DNA of 52,132 nucleotides. Origin: Methanobrevibacter sp. (GTDB lineage: Archaea > Methanobacteriota > Methanobacteria > Methanobacteriales > Methanobacteriaceae). Below, in pieces: positions 13,888 to 21,959 of the stretch; within the stretch, counting starts at the first letter, position 1, and each line of letters begins with the position of its first letter. A model generated the notes under the pieces. That model made no database searches, was not told where the DNA came from, and saw only the letters and a list, made by a program, of their open reading frames with translations. The stretch covers positions 1 to 52,132 of the forward strand of contig NZ_JAFUHT010000036.1 of the NCBI RefSeq assembly GCF_017468685.1, in the 5' to 3' direction. The translations under genes and the position numbers were made by a program.

Positions 13888-15876
13888 ATGAAAAAACCAA
13901 ATGAAGTATTTCTTGAATATATAGAAAAATATCATAAAAATGACTTAATGGAATTGAAAGGACCAGCAAGGTTAGATGTGGATTATACTTTGCTAAATGA
14001 TTACTTTGTTAATTCCATTAATCTTAATTTTTTTGACATTGACAATTACAATAACATTATCCTTGATGTAGAAAAAGAAATCAACATTAAAAACAATCCT
14101 AAAACATGGATAACAATTAAAATTAAAGATGTACCACCAAATTGCATGTTGCATGAGCTTGATGCAAGTTATGCCGGAGATACTATTTCTGCAAAAGCAA
14201 TGATTAAAAACATTACTGACTCCACACCTGGTCTGAAAACTGCTACTTTTGAATGTCGTGGTTGCATGAGATTGATTCAACTTGATATTGATGACAATAT
14301 TCTCGTGGAACCTTCATTGTGTCCTGAGTGTGGTGGTCGGTCATTCCGTTTGAATCAGGAGTTAAGTGAGTTCCGTAATTACAGGTATGTTAAATTAGAG
14401 GAACCATTAGAACTAAGGTCTGGCGGAAATAGTCGTGAATTTAAAGGATACATGCAAGATTACTTGGCAAGTCCTCAGCATAAACTCAAAGCGGGTGATG
14501 TTGTGGATATACTTGGTGAATTTCAAGTGAAAAGGACTGATAAAACTAATAAGAAAAATGACTTTGAATTTTTGATTAATCTGCATAATATTAATCCTGT
14601 GAATAATGCATTTGAGGATTATCGTTTAACTGAGGAGGATAAACAAGAGATTATTAAACTCAGTCAAGAACCGAATATTTATGACAGATTAGTTAAAAGC
14701 ATTGCACCTGAAATCGTGGGTTATGAGAATGTTAAGGAAGGTTTATTATTGCAGTTATTTGAGGGTTACAGACCAGAGCATGATGTTTTTAAACATGAGA
14801 CAATGGACAGATGGACCACCCATATATTACTGATTGGTGACCCTGGTATTGGTAAATCTCAAATCATTACTGCATTAAAAAAAAGAGTTCCGAAGTTCAT
14901 TGACATTGATGGTGCGGACACCAGTAAAGCAGGATTAACCACCAGTGCAGTCAAGGACGAACTGACTGGTGCTTGGACACTTCAAGCAGGAAGTGTAGTC
15001 TTAGCAGATACGGGTCTGTTATGTATTGATGAGTTTGACAAACTCAGTAAAGGTGCTCAAAAGAGTTTGAATAAACCGATGGAGCAGCTAAGTGTAAGTC
15101 CGGCAAAAGCAGGATTAGTGAAAACTATGACTGCAAGAACCAGTATACTTGCAATTGCAAATCCAAAATATAGCAGGTTTAATAAGTTCAAAGACACCAA
15201 AGAACAAATTAACATTCCGGAATCAACATTGTCAAGGTTCGACTTAGTATTTGCTTTGAATGATAAGATTGAGGTTGAACACGATACGGAACTTGCAACA
15301 AGTTTACTGAATAAACATGATCTACTTGATGATGTTGATATTATTGAACCAGAATTGTTTAAGAAATATGTAACTTATGCAAAACTGGAAATATTCCCAC
15401 GGCTTGATGAGTCAGCTAAAAAATTATTAGTTGATTTTTATGTAAATACAAGGCAAGCGGCATTACAATCTGATGCTGCAAAACCTATTACTGCCCGTGA
15501 CCTTGGAGCATTAGAACGCTTGACAATTGAAAGAGCAAAATGTGAACTTCGAGATGTTGCGGTGAAAACTGATGCTGAATGTGCAATCCGTATTTACTGC
15601 AATGCATTAGAAACTATTGGTCTGACTCCGGAAACTGCCGGTACTTTGGAAAGTGTCATGTCTGATGCAGAGATGCAAGTTTTGAATGATGCTGAGAATA
15701 TGATTATTGCTAAAATGAAACAGTATGATTTAACCAGTGTTGATGATTTGTTATTATCTGACATTAAACATGAAATCGGTGTCATCTGTTATGGTTTAGG
15801 TTTAAAGAATAGTAAAGAGATTTTAAATACTGCATTGAGTAATGTTAAAAAAAATATTGAAAACAAGGTGATTTAG
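13888..15876 (+). CDS. mcm: MCM replicative helicase
   Basis: 662 residues from ATG 13888, with GAGGTG at 13873-13878; the upstream GTG lies in that site. The N-terminal DNA-binding part has a zinc finger of four cysteines (123, 126, 145, 148; CRGC...CPEC). The AAA+ core shows Walker A GDPGIGKSQ (317-325), Walker B LLCIDEFDK (377-385), sensor 1 AIANPKYS and arginine finger in STLSRFD (about 450). A C-terminal helical region of about 150 residues follows. It should form a hexamer and unwind DNA 3' to 5'. With no viral polymerase in the window, the virus probably loads host enzymes through it. Confidence 0.95.
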   Translation: MKKPNEVFLEYIEKYHKNDLMELKGPARLDVDYTLLNDYFVNSINLNFFDIDNYNNIILDVEKEINIKNNPKTWITIKIKDVPPNCMLHELDASYAGDTISAKAMIKNITDSTPGLKTATFECRGCMRLIQLDIDDNILVEPSLCPECGGRSFRLNQELSEFRNYRYVKLEEPLELRSGGNSREFKGYMQDYLASPQHKLKAGDVVDILGEFQVKRTDKTNKKNDFEFLINLHNINPVNNAFEDYRLTEEDKQEIIKLSQEPNIYDRLVKSIAPEIVGYENVKEGLLLQLFEGYRPEHDVFKHETMDRWTTHILLIGDPGIGKSQIITALKKRVPKFIDIDGADTSKAGLTTSAVKDELTGAWTLQAGSVVLADTGLLCIDEFDKLSKGAQKSLNKPMEQLSVSPAKAGLVKTMTARTSILAIANPKYSRFNKFKDTKEQINIPESTLSRFDLVFALNDKIEVEHDTELATSLLNKHDLLDDVDIIEPELFKKYVTYAKLEIFPRLDESAKKLLVDFYVNTRQAALQSDAAKPITARDLGALERLTIERAKCELRDVAVKTDAECAIRIYCNALETIGLTPETAGTLESVMSDAEMQVLNDAENMIIAKMKQYDLTSVDDLLLSDIKHEIGVICYGLGLKNSKEILNTALSNVKKNIENKVI

Positions 15877-15877
15877 G

Positions 15878-16336
15878 TTGAAAAAAACAACTACAATAAA
15901 GATTGAGGAAGAGTTATTGAATAGAGCGAAAGCAGAAATCCCGAATTTATCTGCTTTTGTTAGTATATGTCTTGAAAAATATCTTGGTGTTGGTGATGCT
16001 GAGTTTCCAATATCTGACATTCAGGACGAGTTAAATAATATGAAAGAATCTAATTTGAATATTCATTTACTAACTGAAAAAGATTACAGTAAAGATGTAA
16101 CTGATGAGATGATTATCAGTAAGAATAATAAGGCATGGTTGAATGTTTGGTCTCATTATCGTAACAGTAAAACTGTTTATGAACCTGCATTAGTGAAGTC
16201 TGCTAATGTCCTTGGTTGTGAACCGGAGGAGTTGCGGGAAATGATGGAAACCATATTATATTATGCTGGTAAGGATAAGATTATGTTATGTGATGAGTAT
16301 TCTTATGCAAGGGAGTTATATGAGCAATACAAATAA
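15878..16336 (+). CDS. RHH-domain protein
   Basis: 152 residues from TTG 15878, supported by AGGTGAT at 15866-15872; no ATG is available. KKTTTIKIEEELLNRAKAEI and NLSAFVSICLEKYL form a ribbon-helix-helix domain (1-36). The remaining 110 residues are helical (LREMMETILYYAGKDK). Possibly a regulator or origin-binding partner of the MCM encoded immediately upstream. Confidence 0.65.
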   Translation: MKKTTTIKIEEELLNRAKAEIPNLSAFVSICLEKYLGVGDAEFPISDIQDELNNMKESNLNIHLLTEKDYSKDVTDEMIISKNNKAWLNVWSHYRNSKTVYEPALVKSANVLGCEPEELREMMETILYYAGKDKIMLCDEYSYARELYEQYK

Positions 16337-16353
16337 AAGGGAGCTGACAAAAT

Positions 16354-17361
16354 ATGTTATTGACATCTGAGGACATTGATGAGTTTGAAAAGTTTATGAA
16401 AATATTTCAAACTGCCAATAATGGTGGTATTAGTGATGCTGAATTTGATAATTTCAGTAATGGTCTTGCGATTTTAAATGATAATGTAAAACATTTAGAA
16501 AATGAATTTACACAATTAATGAAAGACTTTGAAAGAAAAGGCAAAGGATTACACTTAGCACATAAATATATCATGGAACTGCAAGAGGACATGAAAAAAG
16601 TATTATCCAATACTCAGGAATTAACCATTATGTGTGAAAAAAACCATGATGACTTATTACTCTTGAAAGACCCTCAACACAATGAGAAAGTACAGGCAAG
16701 ATTTGATAAAATCCATGCCTCCAAAACGGATAATGAGGTTAAACCGAATAATGTTAAGAATAATCCTGATGACTTATTCACAGTTAATCCAAAACAACAG
16801 ATTTTATTCAATAATGTCAAGATTAATGAAACCGGACATATTACTCATACCACAAAACAAGGTTACAGTCTGGACTTTAAAATTTCATTACCTTGCTTAT
16901 TATATTTGAATGAGATTAAGAATGATTTAACATTTAAACAATTCAATAAGTTATATTCCGCAATCGGCAGTAACTACAATTACTTATCCAAAGTCATTTA
17001 CAATCTGCGTGTCGGTACTTTTGATGATATTATGAGCAAGTTCTGTGAAAATAGTAAGAATATTGATGTCCGTATCAAGAAGGATAATACATTGATCATT
17101 AATGATAACTTGACTGGTTTGAAAGCTAATGATGCATATATGTTATTGTTAAGTATTCAAAGTAACGGTAATCGTAAGTTATTCAGTCAAATTAGACAAG
17201 CATATAAAGGTTTTAAGCATTTGAATATTGATGAGTTCTTGTTTTACAGTTTATGTATTAACTATAATAATTCCCGTATCTCGAATGTTTTAAAACCCGA
17301 AGAAAAAGAAACACCTGTTGTTAATAGCCCAAGTAAAAGAAAAAGTTTAGGATTGATGTAG
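16354..17361 (+). CDS. Hypothetical coiled-coil DNA-transaction protein
   Basis: 335 residues with leader GGGAGCTGACAAAATATG. Residues about 30-110 are coiled coil (NDNVKHLENEFTQLMKDF). A middle linker precedes a globular half containing LDFKISLPCLLYLNEIKND and KAYMLLLSIQ-like helices. The C-terminus is basic (SPSKRKSLGLM). Cotranscribed with MCM and the following DNA-binding protein. Not recognised. Confidence 0.6.
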   Translation: MLLTSEDIDEFEKFMKIFQTANNGGISDAEFDNFSNGLAILNDNVKHLENEFTQLMKDFERKGKGLHLAHKYIMELQEDMKKVLSNTQELTIMCEKNHDDLLLLKDPQHNEKVQARFDKIHASKTDNEVKPNNVKNNPDDLFTVNPKQQILFNNVKINETGHITHTTKQGYSLDFKISLPCLLYLNEIKNDLTFKQFNKLYSAIGSNYNYLSKVIYNLRVGTFDDIMSKFCENSKNIDVRIKKDNTLIINDNLTGLKANDAYMLLLSIQSNGNRKLFSQIRQAYKGFKHLNIDEFLFYSLCINYNNSRISNVLKPEEKETPVVNSPSKRKSLGLM

Positions 17362-17362
17362 T

Positions 17363-17908
17363 ATGACTGTTTATGAGGATTTTGTAAGTGATTATAATAA
17401 TTTGAATCTGACAGCTCATGATGTCCGCCGCATACATGGTCTGAATGGTAGAGAATATAGTCATATGTGTAATCAAGCAAGGAATAATGGTGATATTCCT
17501 GATGTCAGACATATGAATTCGACTAATGCTAAATTTTACCGCCAAACTCGTGATGGTAAGTTTACTGTGCAGAAACAGACTGCTGGTATTTATCAGCATG
17601 TGGGTAAGTTTGAATCTGAGGAAGATGCTAAGTATATTGCTGCTTTGTGTTTGTCTAATGATTGGGTTATTAGTCCTGAGATTAGGTTTGAGATTAACAG
17701 GTTGAAGGTTAAACCTAAGAATTATAGTTTTGTGAATGGGCATTATATTATTCAGAAATTTATTGATGGTCGGAATAAGGTTTTTGCAAGTATTCCTGCG
17801 GATAAGGTTTCTGAGGATACGGTGCGTGAGATTGTTGATAGGTTCAGGTGTATGGGTTGGAATGAAGAGTGCAAGACTCGTATTTTGGAGGAGTTTGATA
17901 TAACTTAA
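17363..17908 (+). CDS. HTH plus AP2-like repeat DNA-binding protein
   Basis: 181 residues. The N-terminus (LTAHDVRRIHGLNGREYSHM) looks helix-turn-helix. Two similar units follow, each with basic strands, a short linker and a helix ending in W: FYRQTRDGKFTVQKQ...LCLSNDW (about 57-99) and FVNGHYIIQKF...RFRCMGW (about 117-170). This is the shape of AP2-like integrase-type DNA-binding domains. The protein at 24798-25169 has one such unit. Likely a transcription factor. Confidence 0.6.
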   Translation: MTVYEDFVSDYNNLNLTAHDVRRIHGLNGREYSHMCNQARNNGDIPDVRHMNSTNAKFYRQTRDGKFTVQKQTAGIYQHVGKFESEEDAKYIAALCLSNDWVISPEIRFEINRLKVKPKNYSFVNGHYIIQKFIDGRNKVFASIPADKVSEDTVREIVDRFRCMGWNEECKTRILEEFDIT

Positions 17909-17958
17909 CTGGTACTTTTTTAACTGTTTATTGTATTTTATCTCCTTTTTTGATATAA

Positions 17959-18010
17959 ATGGTTGATTATTTTAATAGTTGCACTTGCAACCATTATTTT
18001 AATCAGCCAT
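17959..18010. promoter_or_regulatory. 52-bp imperfect palindrome upstream of 18045 operon
   Basis: Outer arms ATGGTTGATT / AATCAGCCAT match in nine of ten positions, and the centre GTTGCA-CT-TGCAAC is a perfect inverted repeat. It lies 35 bp before ATG 18045 in a 136-bp gap. Operator for a multimeric regulator or RNA hairpin. Confidence 0.5.
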
Positions 18011-18044
18011 TAACTATTAATTTTAACAGAGGTGCGACCAGACA

Positions 18045-18179
18045 ATGAATGAAAAATATTATATTAATGTACATGAAATAATGCAGAAAAAAAACATTGA
18101 CTTACCACGACCAAAAAGGAAAATAAAAATCATAACTGTTACAGTTCCAATATGGAGTGATTTAAATGTCAATGTTTAA
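18045..18179 (+). CDS. Small basic protein
   Basis: Forty-four residues from ATG 18045 with leader GGTGCGACCAGACA. MNEKYYINVHEIMQKKN, then LPRPKRKIKIITVTVP. Highly basic, first gene of its operon, overlapping the next by 14 nt. Unknown. Confidence 0.55.
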   Translation: MNEKYYINVHEIMQKKNIDLPRPKRKIKIITVTVPIWSDLNVNV

Positions 18180-18252
18180 CCTGCAAATGATAATGGGAAT
18201 ACTGTTTATAGGAATATTAATCTACCTGATAACCGGAATGAGTGATGATTAA
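18166..18252 (+). CDS. Single-pass membrane peptide
   Basis: Twenty-eight residues from ATG 18166 with a strong ribosome binding site GGAGTGAT. One hydrophobic helix (LQMIMGILFIGILIYLI) and a short acidic end. Two nt before the next gene. Unknown role. Confidence 0.5.
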   Translation: MSMFNLQMIMGILFIGILIYLITGMSDD

Positions 18253-18254
18253 AC

Positions 18255-18515
18255 ATGAAATATTTAACTCATTATCATGTAATTGAAACCGAAAACATAG
18301 ATCCGAAATTACGGAGATGCAAATGTGGTTACACTTTCAAGTTCAGTAAACTCGGATTACTATTAATGTTTATCCGTAAGAGTTTTGTTTTCAGATGTCC
18401 AGTATGTAAAACTGTGATACGGTTTCACATAGTGTATCATGTGGTGAATAAAATGGAAAAAGATGAGAATAAATTATTATCTGATGCTGAGAGGGTATTA
18501 TGGAAACATTGTTGA
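18255..18515 (+). CDS. Zinc-ribbon protein
   Basis: Eighty-six residues. CKCGY at 23-27 and CPVC at about 50-53 form a zinc ribbon around a hydrophobic FSKLGLLLMFIRKSF segment. Overlaps the next gene by 16 nt. Possibly a nucleic-acid adaptor. Confidence 0.6.
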   Translation: MKYLTHYHVIETENIDPKLRRCKCGYTFKFSKLGLLLMFIRKSFVFRCPVCKTVIRFHIVYHVVNKMEKDENKLLSDAERVLWKHC

Positions 18516-18670
18516 AAATTAGTTTTAGTATTGTATTGTTTCAAGCTATTTTAGCAGTATGTCATTGTTGGTTTCAAGTATTTGATACTGTAACATATAG
18601 TTTAATGCAAATAGTGTGTTGTATAATGGTCACGGTGTTTAATGTTGCTAATTTAATGATAAGGGAATGA
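18500..18670 (+). CDS. Small membrane protein
   Basis: Fifty-six residues from ATG 18500, behind GAGGG in the previous gene. Hydrophobic throughout (LLKISFSIVLFQAILAVCHC; LMQIVCCIMVTVFNVANLM), two likely passes. Its stop overlaps the next ATG. Unknown. Confidence 0.5.
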   Translation: METLLKISFSIVLFQAILAVCHCWFQVFDTVTYSLMQIVCCIMVTVFNVANLMIRE

Positions 18671-19041
18671 GATTTATGTGTAAATGTATTGGGAAATTGA
18701 AAAGGGAAAAACCAGTAGTCTGCATTGACTTTGATGGTGTCCTGAATAATTACAAATTTTATGACCCTGATAATCTTTTTGATATGCGACCAGGAGCAGA
18801 TGACTTCATAATGAAATTGTCAGTAATATATCGTGTAGTTATTTTAACTGCAAGAGATATTGGGAAAGTCAAGGAATGGTTGCAAGAGAATGAGATTACT
18901 GTTGATGAGGTTACTAATGTTAAACCTCCGGCAGTGTGTTATGTTGATGACCGTGCTGTTCGTTTTGATGGTGATTTCAATAGGGCATTGTATGATGTAA
19001 GACATTTTTATACTTTTTGGGAGTTGAACTATGATGAATGA
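18667..19041 (+). CDS. HAD-superfamily phosphatase
   Basis: 124 residues. Motif I is IDFDGVLNNYK (nucleophile Asp21, acid/base Asp23), motif II VVILTARD and the final acidic motif CYVDDRAVRFDGD. It lacks a large cap, as in small phage nucleotidases and polynucleotide 3'-phosphatases. It should remove a phosphate from a nucleotide or small sugar. Substrate unknown; it sits among possible nucleotide-metabolism genes. Confidence 0.75.
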   Translation: MRFMCKCIGKLKREKPVVCIDFDGVLNNYKFYDPDNLFDMRPGADDFIMKLSVIYRVVILTARDIGKVKEWLQENEITVDEVTNVKPPAVCYVDDRAVRFDGDFNRALYDVRHFYTFWELNYDE

Positions 19042-19270
19042 TTTATTGTTAGTTAATCTGATTAGCTTACTGAAAAAATCAAGATTTGTAACATTTGAAT
19101 TGAATGGACTTGAAAATGCAGGTGAGGAGCTTCAAAATTTAAGTGATAATTTTGAAGAGTATGGTCTGACTGATATTCAGCATAACTATGAATATGGTGA
19201 TGTTACTGTTAAAGTTGGTATTCTACCTGAACCAAGACCAGAATATCGATATGTGGAGGATTATTTATGA
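19031..19270 (+). CDS. Hypothetical protein
   Basis: Seventy-nine residues overlapping the phosphatase gene by 11 nt and the next gene by 4. Alpha/beta with an acidic helix (NAGEELQNLSDNFEEYG). No known motif. Confidence 0.55.
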   Translation: MMNDLLLVNLISLLKKSRFVTFELNGLENAGEELQNLSDNFEEYGLTDIQHNYEYGDVTVKVGILPEPRPEYRYVEDYL

Positions 19271-19476
19271 AGTTTGATGTGAAAGAGTTTAAGGAAAATG
19301 CTAAAAAAGTAATGGAAGAGCAAATCAAGAATAATAACTTGTCTTTTAGTGAATTAGTGGCTAAATCTGATGCATTAGTTGAGGAACTAACTGATGTTGA
19401 GAAACGCAGAGGTGAACTAACTCATGAATTGATTGAGATTCAAGGTATGATTATTTGTATGATCTATCGGGAATAG
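19267..19476 (+). CDS. Small coiled-coil protein
   Basis: Sixty-nine residues, ATGA overlap. Helical throughout, ending in LTHELIEIQGMIICMIY. Likely oligomeric. Unknown. Confidence 0.55.
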   Translation: MKFDVKEFKENAKKVMEEQIKNNNLSFSELVAKSDALVEELTDVEKRRGELTHELIEIQGMIICMIYRE

Positions 19477-19483
19477 TGGTTCT

Positions 19484-19618
19484 ATGATTAATGACATTAG
19501 TTATTTGTTCAGGGGTTTGACAGTTATCTGTGATGATAGGTGTCAAGCACCTATTCTTATTTTGAATAAAAAGGATTATGAAAAGTTTTATGATGATTTT
19601 AAGGAGTGGAGCGAATGA
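19484..19618 (+). CDS. Small hypothetical protein
   Basis: Forty-four residues from ATG 19484 (MINDISYLFRGLTVICDD, then acidic KDYEKFYDDFKEWSE). Four-nt overlap with the following gene supports it being real. Unknown. Confidence 0.5.
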   Translation: MINDISYLFRGLTVICDDRCQAPILILNKKDYEKFYDDFKEWSE

Positions 19619-19881
19619 GTGAAGGCGTTGATTGTTTTAAGTGTAAGCATTTTTGGTATGATTATTATCCTGATGTGCCAATGATAAGACAATCCGGCTG
19701 CGGTAAAGGTCATGAAAAAACTTGCAGAAACACACCGTTTGATGAGGTTTTTACTTGCAGTGATTATAATCATAGTTATTTCACCAGTGCATATTATGGA
19801 TATTATTTTTATGGTTTCATTGGTTTGATTGTGGTTATTGCTTGTATTGTTTCATTCTTGAAAACACATGGAGGATTGTAA
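19615..19881 (+). CDS. Cys-rich membrane-anchored protein
   Basis: Eighty-eight residues from ATG 19615; GGAG at 19602-19605 fits this start. The soluble part has five cysteines (CFKCKHFWYD, SGCGKGHEKTC, CSDYNH), likely zinc binding, followed by one membrane helix (FIGLIVVIACIVSF). Such a C-tailed protein would face the cytoplasm or wall depending on topology. Unknown. Confidence 0.55.
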   Translation: MSEGVDCFKCKHFWYDYYPDVPMIRQSGCGKGHEKTCRNTPFDEVFTCSDYNHSYFTSAYYGYYFYGFIGLIVVIACIVSFLKTHGGL

Positions 19882-19929
19882 ATATGGATAAGTTGGAACA
19901 CATTTTTTAATCATAGGAGGGAATAATTT

Positions 19930-20259
19930 ATGAGTAAAATTAAAATCATGTTAAGCAGTCCAATGAAGGACAAAACAGATAAAGAAATCTCAGATGAAAG
20001 AAACGAAATGGCAAACTTATTATTCGATTATTATGATGATAATTGTGAGATAATGAGTACAGTAATTGAAAACCATAATGAAAAATCAGCATTAGAATGT
20101 TTTAGTGAATCAATCCTGTTTATGAGCATGGTCGATGTACTGGCTATGGGTTATGGTTGGGAAAATGCCAGAGGTTGTAAACTGGAACATGATATTGCAT
20201 TAGCATATGATGTGCCTGTTGTTTATTTGGATAAGATTAAAAAAGAAATGGAGTTATAA
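19930..20259 (+). CDS. Nucleoside 2-deoxyribosyltransferase-like protein
   Basis: 109 residues with AGGAGGG at 19915-19921. The start KIKIMLSSPMKDKTDKEI and later GYGWENARGCKLEHDIALAY with VPVVYLD match the small DUF4406/nucleoside deoxyribosyltransferase pattern (Ser-Pro-Met loop, Glu-x-x-x-Gly-Cys-x-x-Glu). Expected to handle deoxynucleosides or N-glycosidic bonds. Fits a nucleotide pool-modifying set with dCTP deaminase and thymidylate kinase. Confidence 0.65.
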   Translation: MSKIKIMLSSPMKDKTDKEISDERNEMANLLFDYYDDNCEIMSTVIENHNEKSALECFSESILFMSMVDVLAMGYGWENARGCKLEHDIALAYDVPVVYLDKIKKEMEL

Positions 20260-20262
20260 AGA

Positions 20263-20442
20263 GTGAGTGATGGTCCTAAGATTATATGGATTCCTAAATG
20301 CCTTAAATGTGGCAGTGAGGATATTGAAATTGAAAAGTATTATGACCCGTATGACCTTGAAAAATGTTATGTTAAATATATTTGCAAAGATTGTGGTCGA
20401 GAATGGGGTTACAATGGATTAATGGAGTTTTGGGAAAAATGA
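20263..20442 (+). CDS. Small zinc-ribbon protein
   Basis: Fifty-nine residues from GTG 20263, GGAG at 20250-20253. CLKCGS (14-19) and CKDCGREWG (about 44-52) form a zinc ribbon of the transcription-factor type. ATGA overlap with the next gene. Confidence 0.55.
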   Translation: MSDGPKIIWIPKCLKCGSEDIEIEKYYDPYDLEKCYVKYICKDCGREWGYNGLMEFWEK

Positions 20443-20684
20443 GTGAGTTTAAAGACTGTGAATACAGATACTGTGAAGATGACATATTATACTGTGAGAA
20501 TAAATTAGACAAGGACAATAGGTGTGATAACTGTAAACAGAATATCCATCTTAACTGTGATAACTACAATCCTAAAAAGGATTTATGTTTGAAATTCTTT
20601 CAGGACAATATCAGCAGTATGAAAGAATGTCAGGAAAAAACAGTATTCAACGATAAAGACTTGTCAAGAAAATGGAGTAACTAA
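20439..20684 (+). CDS. Cys-rich protein
   Basis: Eighty-one residues from ATG 20439 (ATGA overlap). Eight cysteines, with CDNCKQNIHLNC in the centre, suggest zinc binding. The third Cys-rich protein in this operon. Unknown role. Confidence 0.55.
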   Translation: MSEFKDCEYRYCEDDILYCENKLDKDNRCDNCKQNIHLNCDNYNPKKDLCLKFFQDNISSMKECQEKTVFNDKDLSRKWSN

Positions 20685-20686
20685 AT

Positions 20687-20806
20687 ATGATGATTAAAAC
20701 ACACATTGCAGGAGTATTCTTAAAATTATTTTTCAAAATAATGAAAGGATACCCTTTATTTTTATTACAGATACCACCGTACACTACATTGAGGCAATGG
20801 AAATAA
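20687..20806 (+). CDS. Small hydrophobic protein
   Basis: Thirty-nine residues from ATG 20687 with GGAG at 20674-20677. One hydrophobic stretch (HIAGVFLKLFFKIM) and basic ends. Overlaps the next gene. Marginal. Confidence 0.4.
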   Translation: MMIKTHIAGVFLKLFFKIMKGYPLFLLQIPPYTTLRQWK

Positions 20807-20904
20807 CCATTGATGAGGATTGTCATGAGATAATCATTGAACCAAGGAAAGTGTATGTGGATATAGATGATGTTGTTAAGGAGATGAGTATTAATGAGCT
20901 TTAA
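20797..20904 (+). CDS. Small acidic protein
   Basis: Thirty-five residues from ATG 20797 (MEITIDEDCHEIIIEPRKVY, then acidic). Overlaps both neighbours by about 10 nt, and GAGG precedes the ATG. Marginal but consistent with the tightly packed operon. Confidence 0.4.
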   Translation: MEITIDEDCHEIIIEPRKVYVDIDDVVKEMSINEL

Positions 20905-21187
20905 AACCCAAGTTCAAGAGGACATTATGTATACAGACATAAACATCATACAATACCATAATAACAAACCAATCAGTCATGTAAACATAACCAGTGATAA
21001 AAACTGTCTTGAAACCAACATGACAAATATTGAAAAAATCACATCATTGTTAAACAGGTATGAGGAAACCGAAGAGGAACTAAACAATATCCGTGAAACA
21101 ATCGTGAATGCATATTTATCTGAAAGAACTGACATCGGAAAAAGTGTAATCCGACAAGTAGCAGCACAAATAGGAGTACAATTATGA
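20894..21187 (+). CDS. Hypothetical protein
   Basis: Ninety-seven residues. Beta-rich start, then helices (NMTNIEKITSLLNRYEET, EELNNIRETIVNAYL). Overlaps neighbours by 11 and 4 nt. Unknown. Confidence 0.55.
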   Translation: MSFKTQVQEDIMYTDINIIQYHNNKPISHVNITSDKNCLETNMTNIEKITSLLNRYEETEEELNNIRETIVNAYLSERTDIGKSVIRQVAAQIGVQL

Positions 21188-21522
21188 AAGCATCAGATAT
21201 AACAATCAAATTACCAAACATAGACAAAATCTATTGGAAAGCATTAAAAGAATTGGAAAACTACGCACGATACATGTTAAGATGTCTGCATCGTGTAGGC
21301 ATACACCCAACACCGGCAGATATTGTACATGTTACATTTGAAAGAAATAACGGTCAAATTGCTGAGGCAGTTACTTATCCAAGGTCATCAGTTATTGATG
21401 GTCAAGGTGTTGTGAATCCAATGTTTTTTTACGGTTTCAAGATGGATTATGATTTCAAGGATTTGGATCATATCGGGATTAATGTTAGTTTCTGTGATAA
21501 TTTTGAGGATTTGAAAAAATAA
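21184..21522 (+). CDS. Hypothetical protein
   Basis: 112 residues, ATGA overlap. Helix-rich N-terminus (YWKALKELENYARYMLRCL) and a beta C-terminal half (FYGFKMDYDFKDLDHIGINV). No known motif. Confidence 0.55.
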   Translation: MKASDITIKLPNIDKIYWKALKELENYARYMLRCLHRVGIHPTPADIVHVTFERNNGQIAEAVTYPRSSVIDGQGVVNPMFFYGFKMDYDFKDLDHIGINVSFCDNFEDLKK

Positions 21523-21544
21523 TATAGAATGAGGATTTGATAAT

Positions 21545-21766
21545 ATGAGTTTGAATACTAAAAATGATTTATATGCGAAAGTGAGAAATGAGATAAACGA
21601 CCATTACCGTGATTTGCATTCCGGTGAACTGGATATTTATATTAAAACTGATACTGATTTATATCGTTTATCTGATGTTCATGTTGTGTATAATAAGAAT
21701 AAGGTAACTAAAAAAACTGATAAAGTTATTACTCTTATTTCCGGTAACTTAGAATGTAAAAAATAA
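21545..21766 (+). CDS. Hypothetical protein
   Basis: Seventy-three residues from ATG 21545 with GAGGAT upstream. Basic alpha/beta (VVYNKNKVTKKTDKVITLI). Unknown. Confidence 0.5.
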   Translation: MSLNTKNDLYAKVRNEINDHYRDLHSGELDIYIKTDTDLYRLSDVHVVYNKNKVTKKTDKVITLISGNLECKK

Positions 21767-21785
21767 TAGGGAGCTGACAAGACAT

Positions 21786-21959
21786 ATGAATTTATTAGAG
21801 GCAAAGTTAAAAGCAGTGCAGGATTCCAAAAGAGAATTGAAAAAACAAATGAAGTCTGAAAATGACCGTGCAAAGTTAATGAGCATTGCAGAGGACATCA
21901 GAGAATTGACCAAAGAGGAAACAGAAATCTTAACTGAACTGGGAGTGTTCAAGAGATGA
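21786..21959 (+). CDS. Small helical protein
   Basis: Fifty-seven residues with the leader GGGAGCTGACAAGACAT. All-helical and charged (KAVQDSKRELKKQMKSE). ATGA overlap with the nuclease gene suggests a partner protein or translational feeder for it. Confidence 0.55.
   Translation: MNLLEAKLKAVQDSKRELKKQMKSENDRAKLMSIAEDIRELTKEETEILTELGVFKR

Noticed and set aside
19884-19910. Eight-codon frame before the deoxyribosyltransferase-like gene
   Set aside because: Too short, no supporting overlap or leader; it is probably untranslated spacer.
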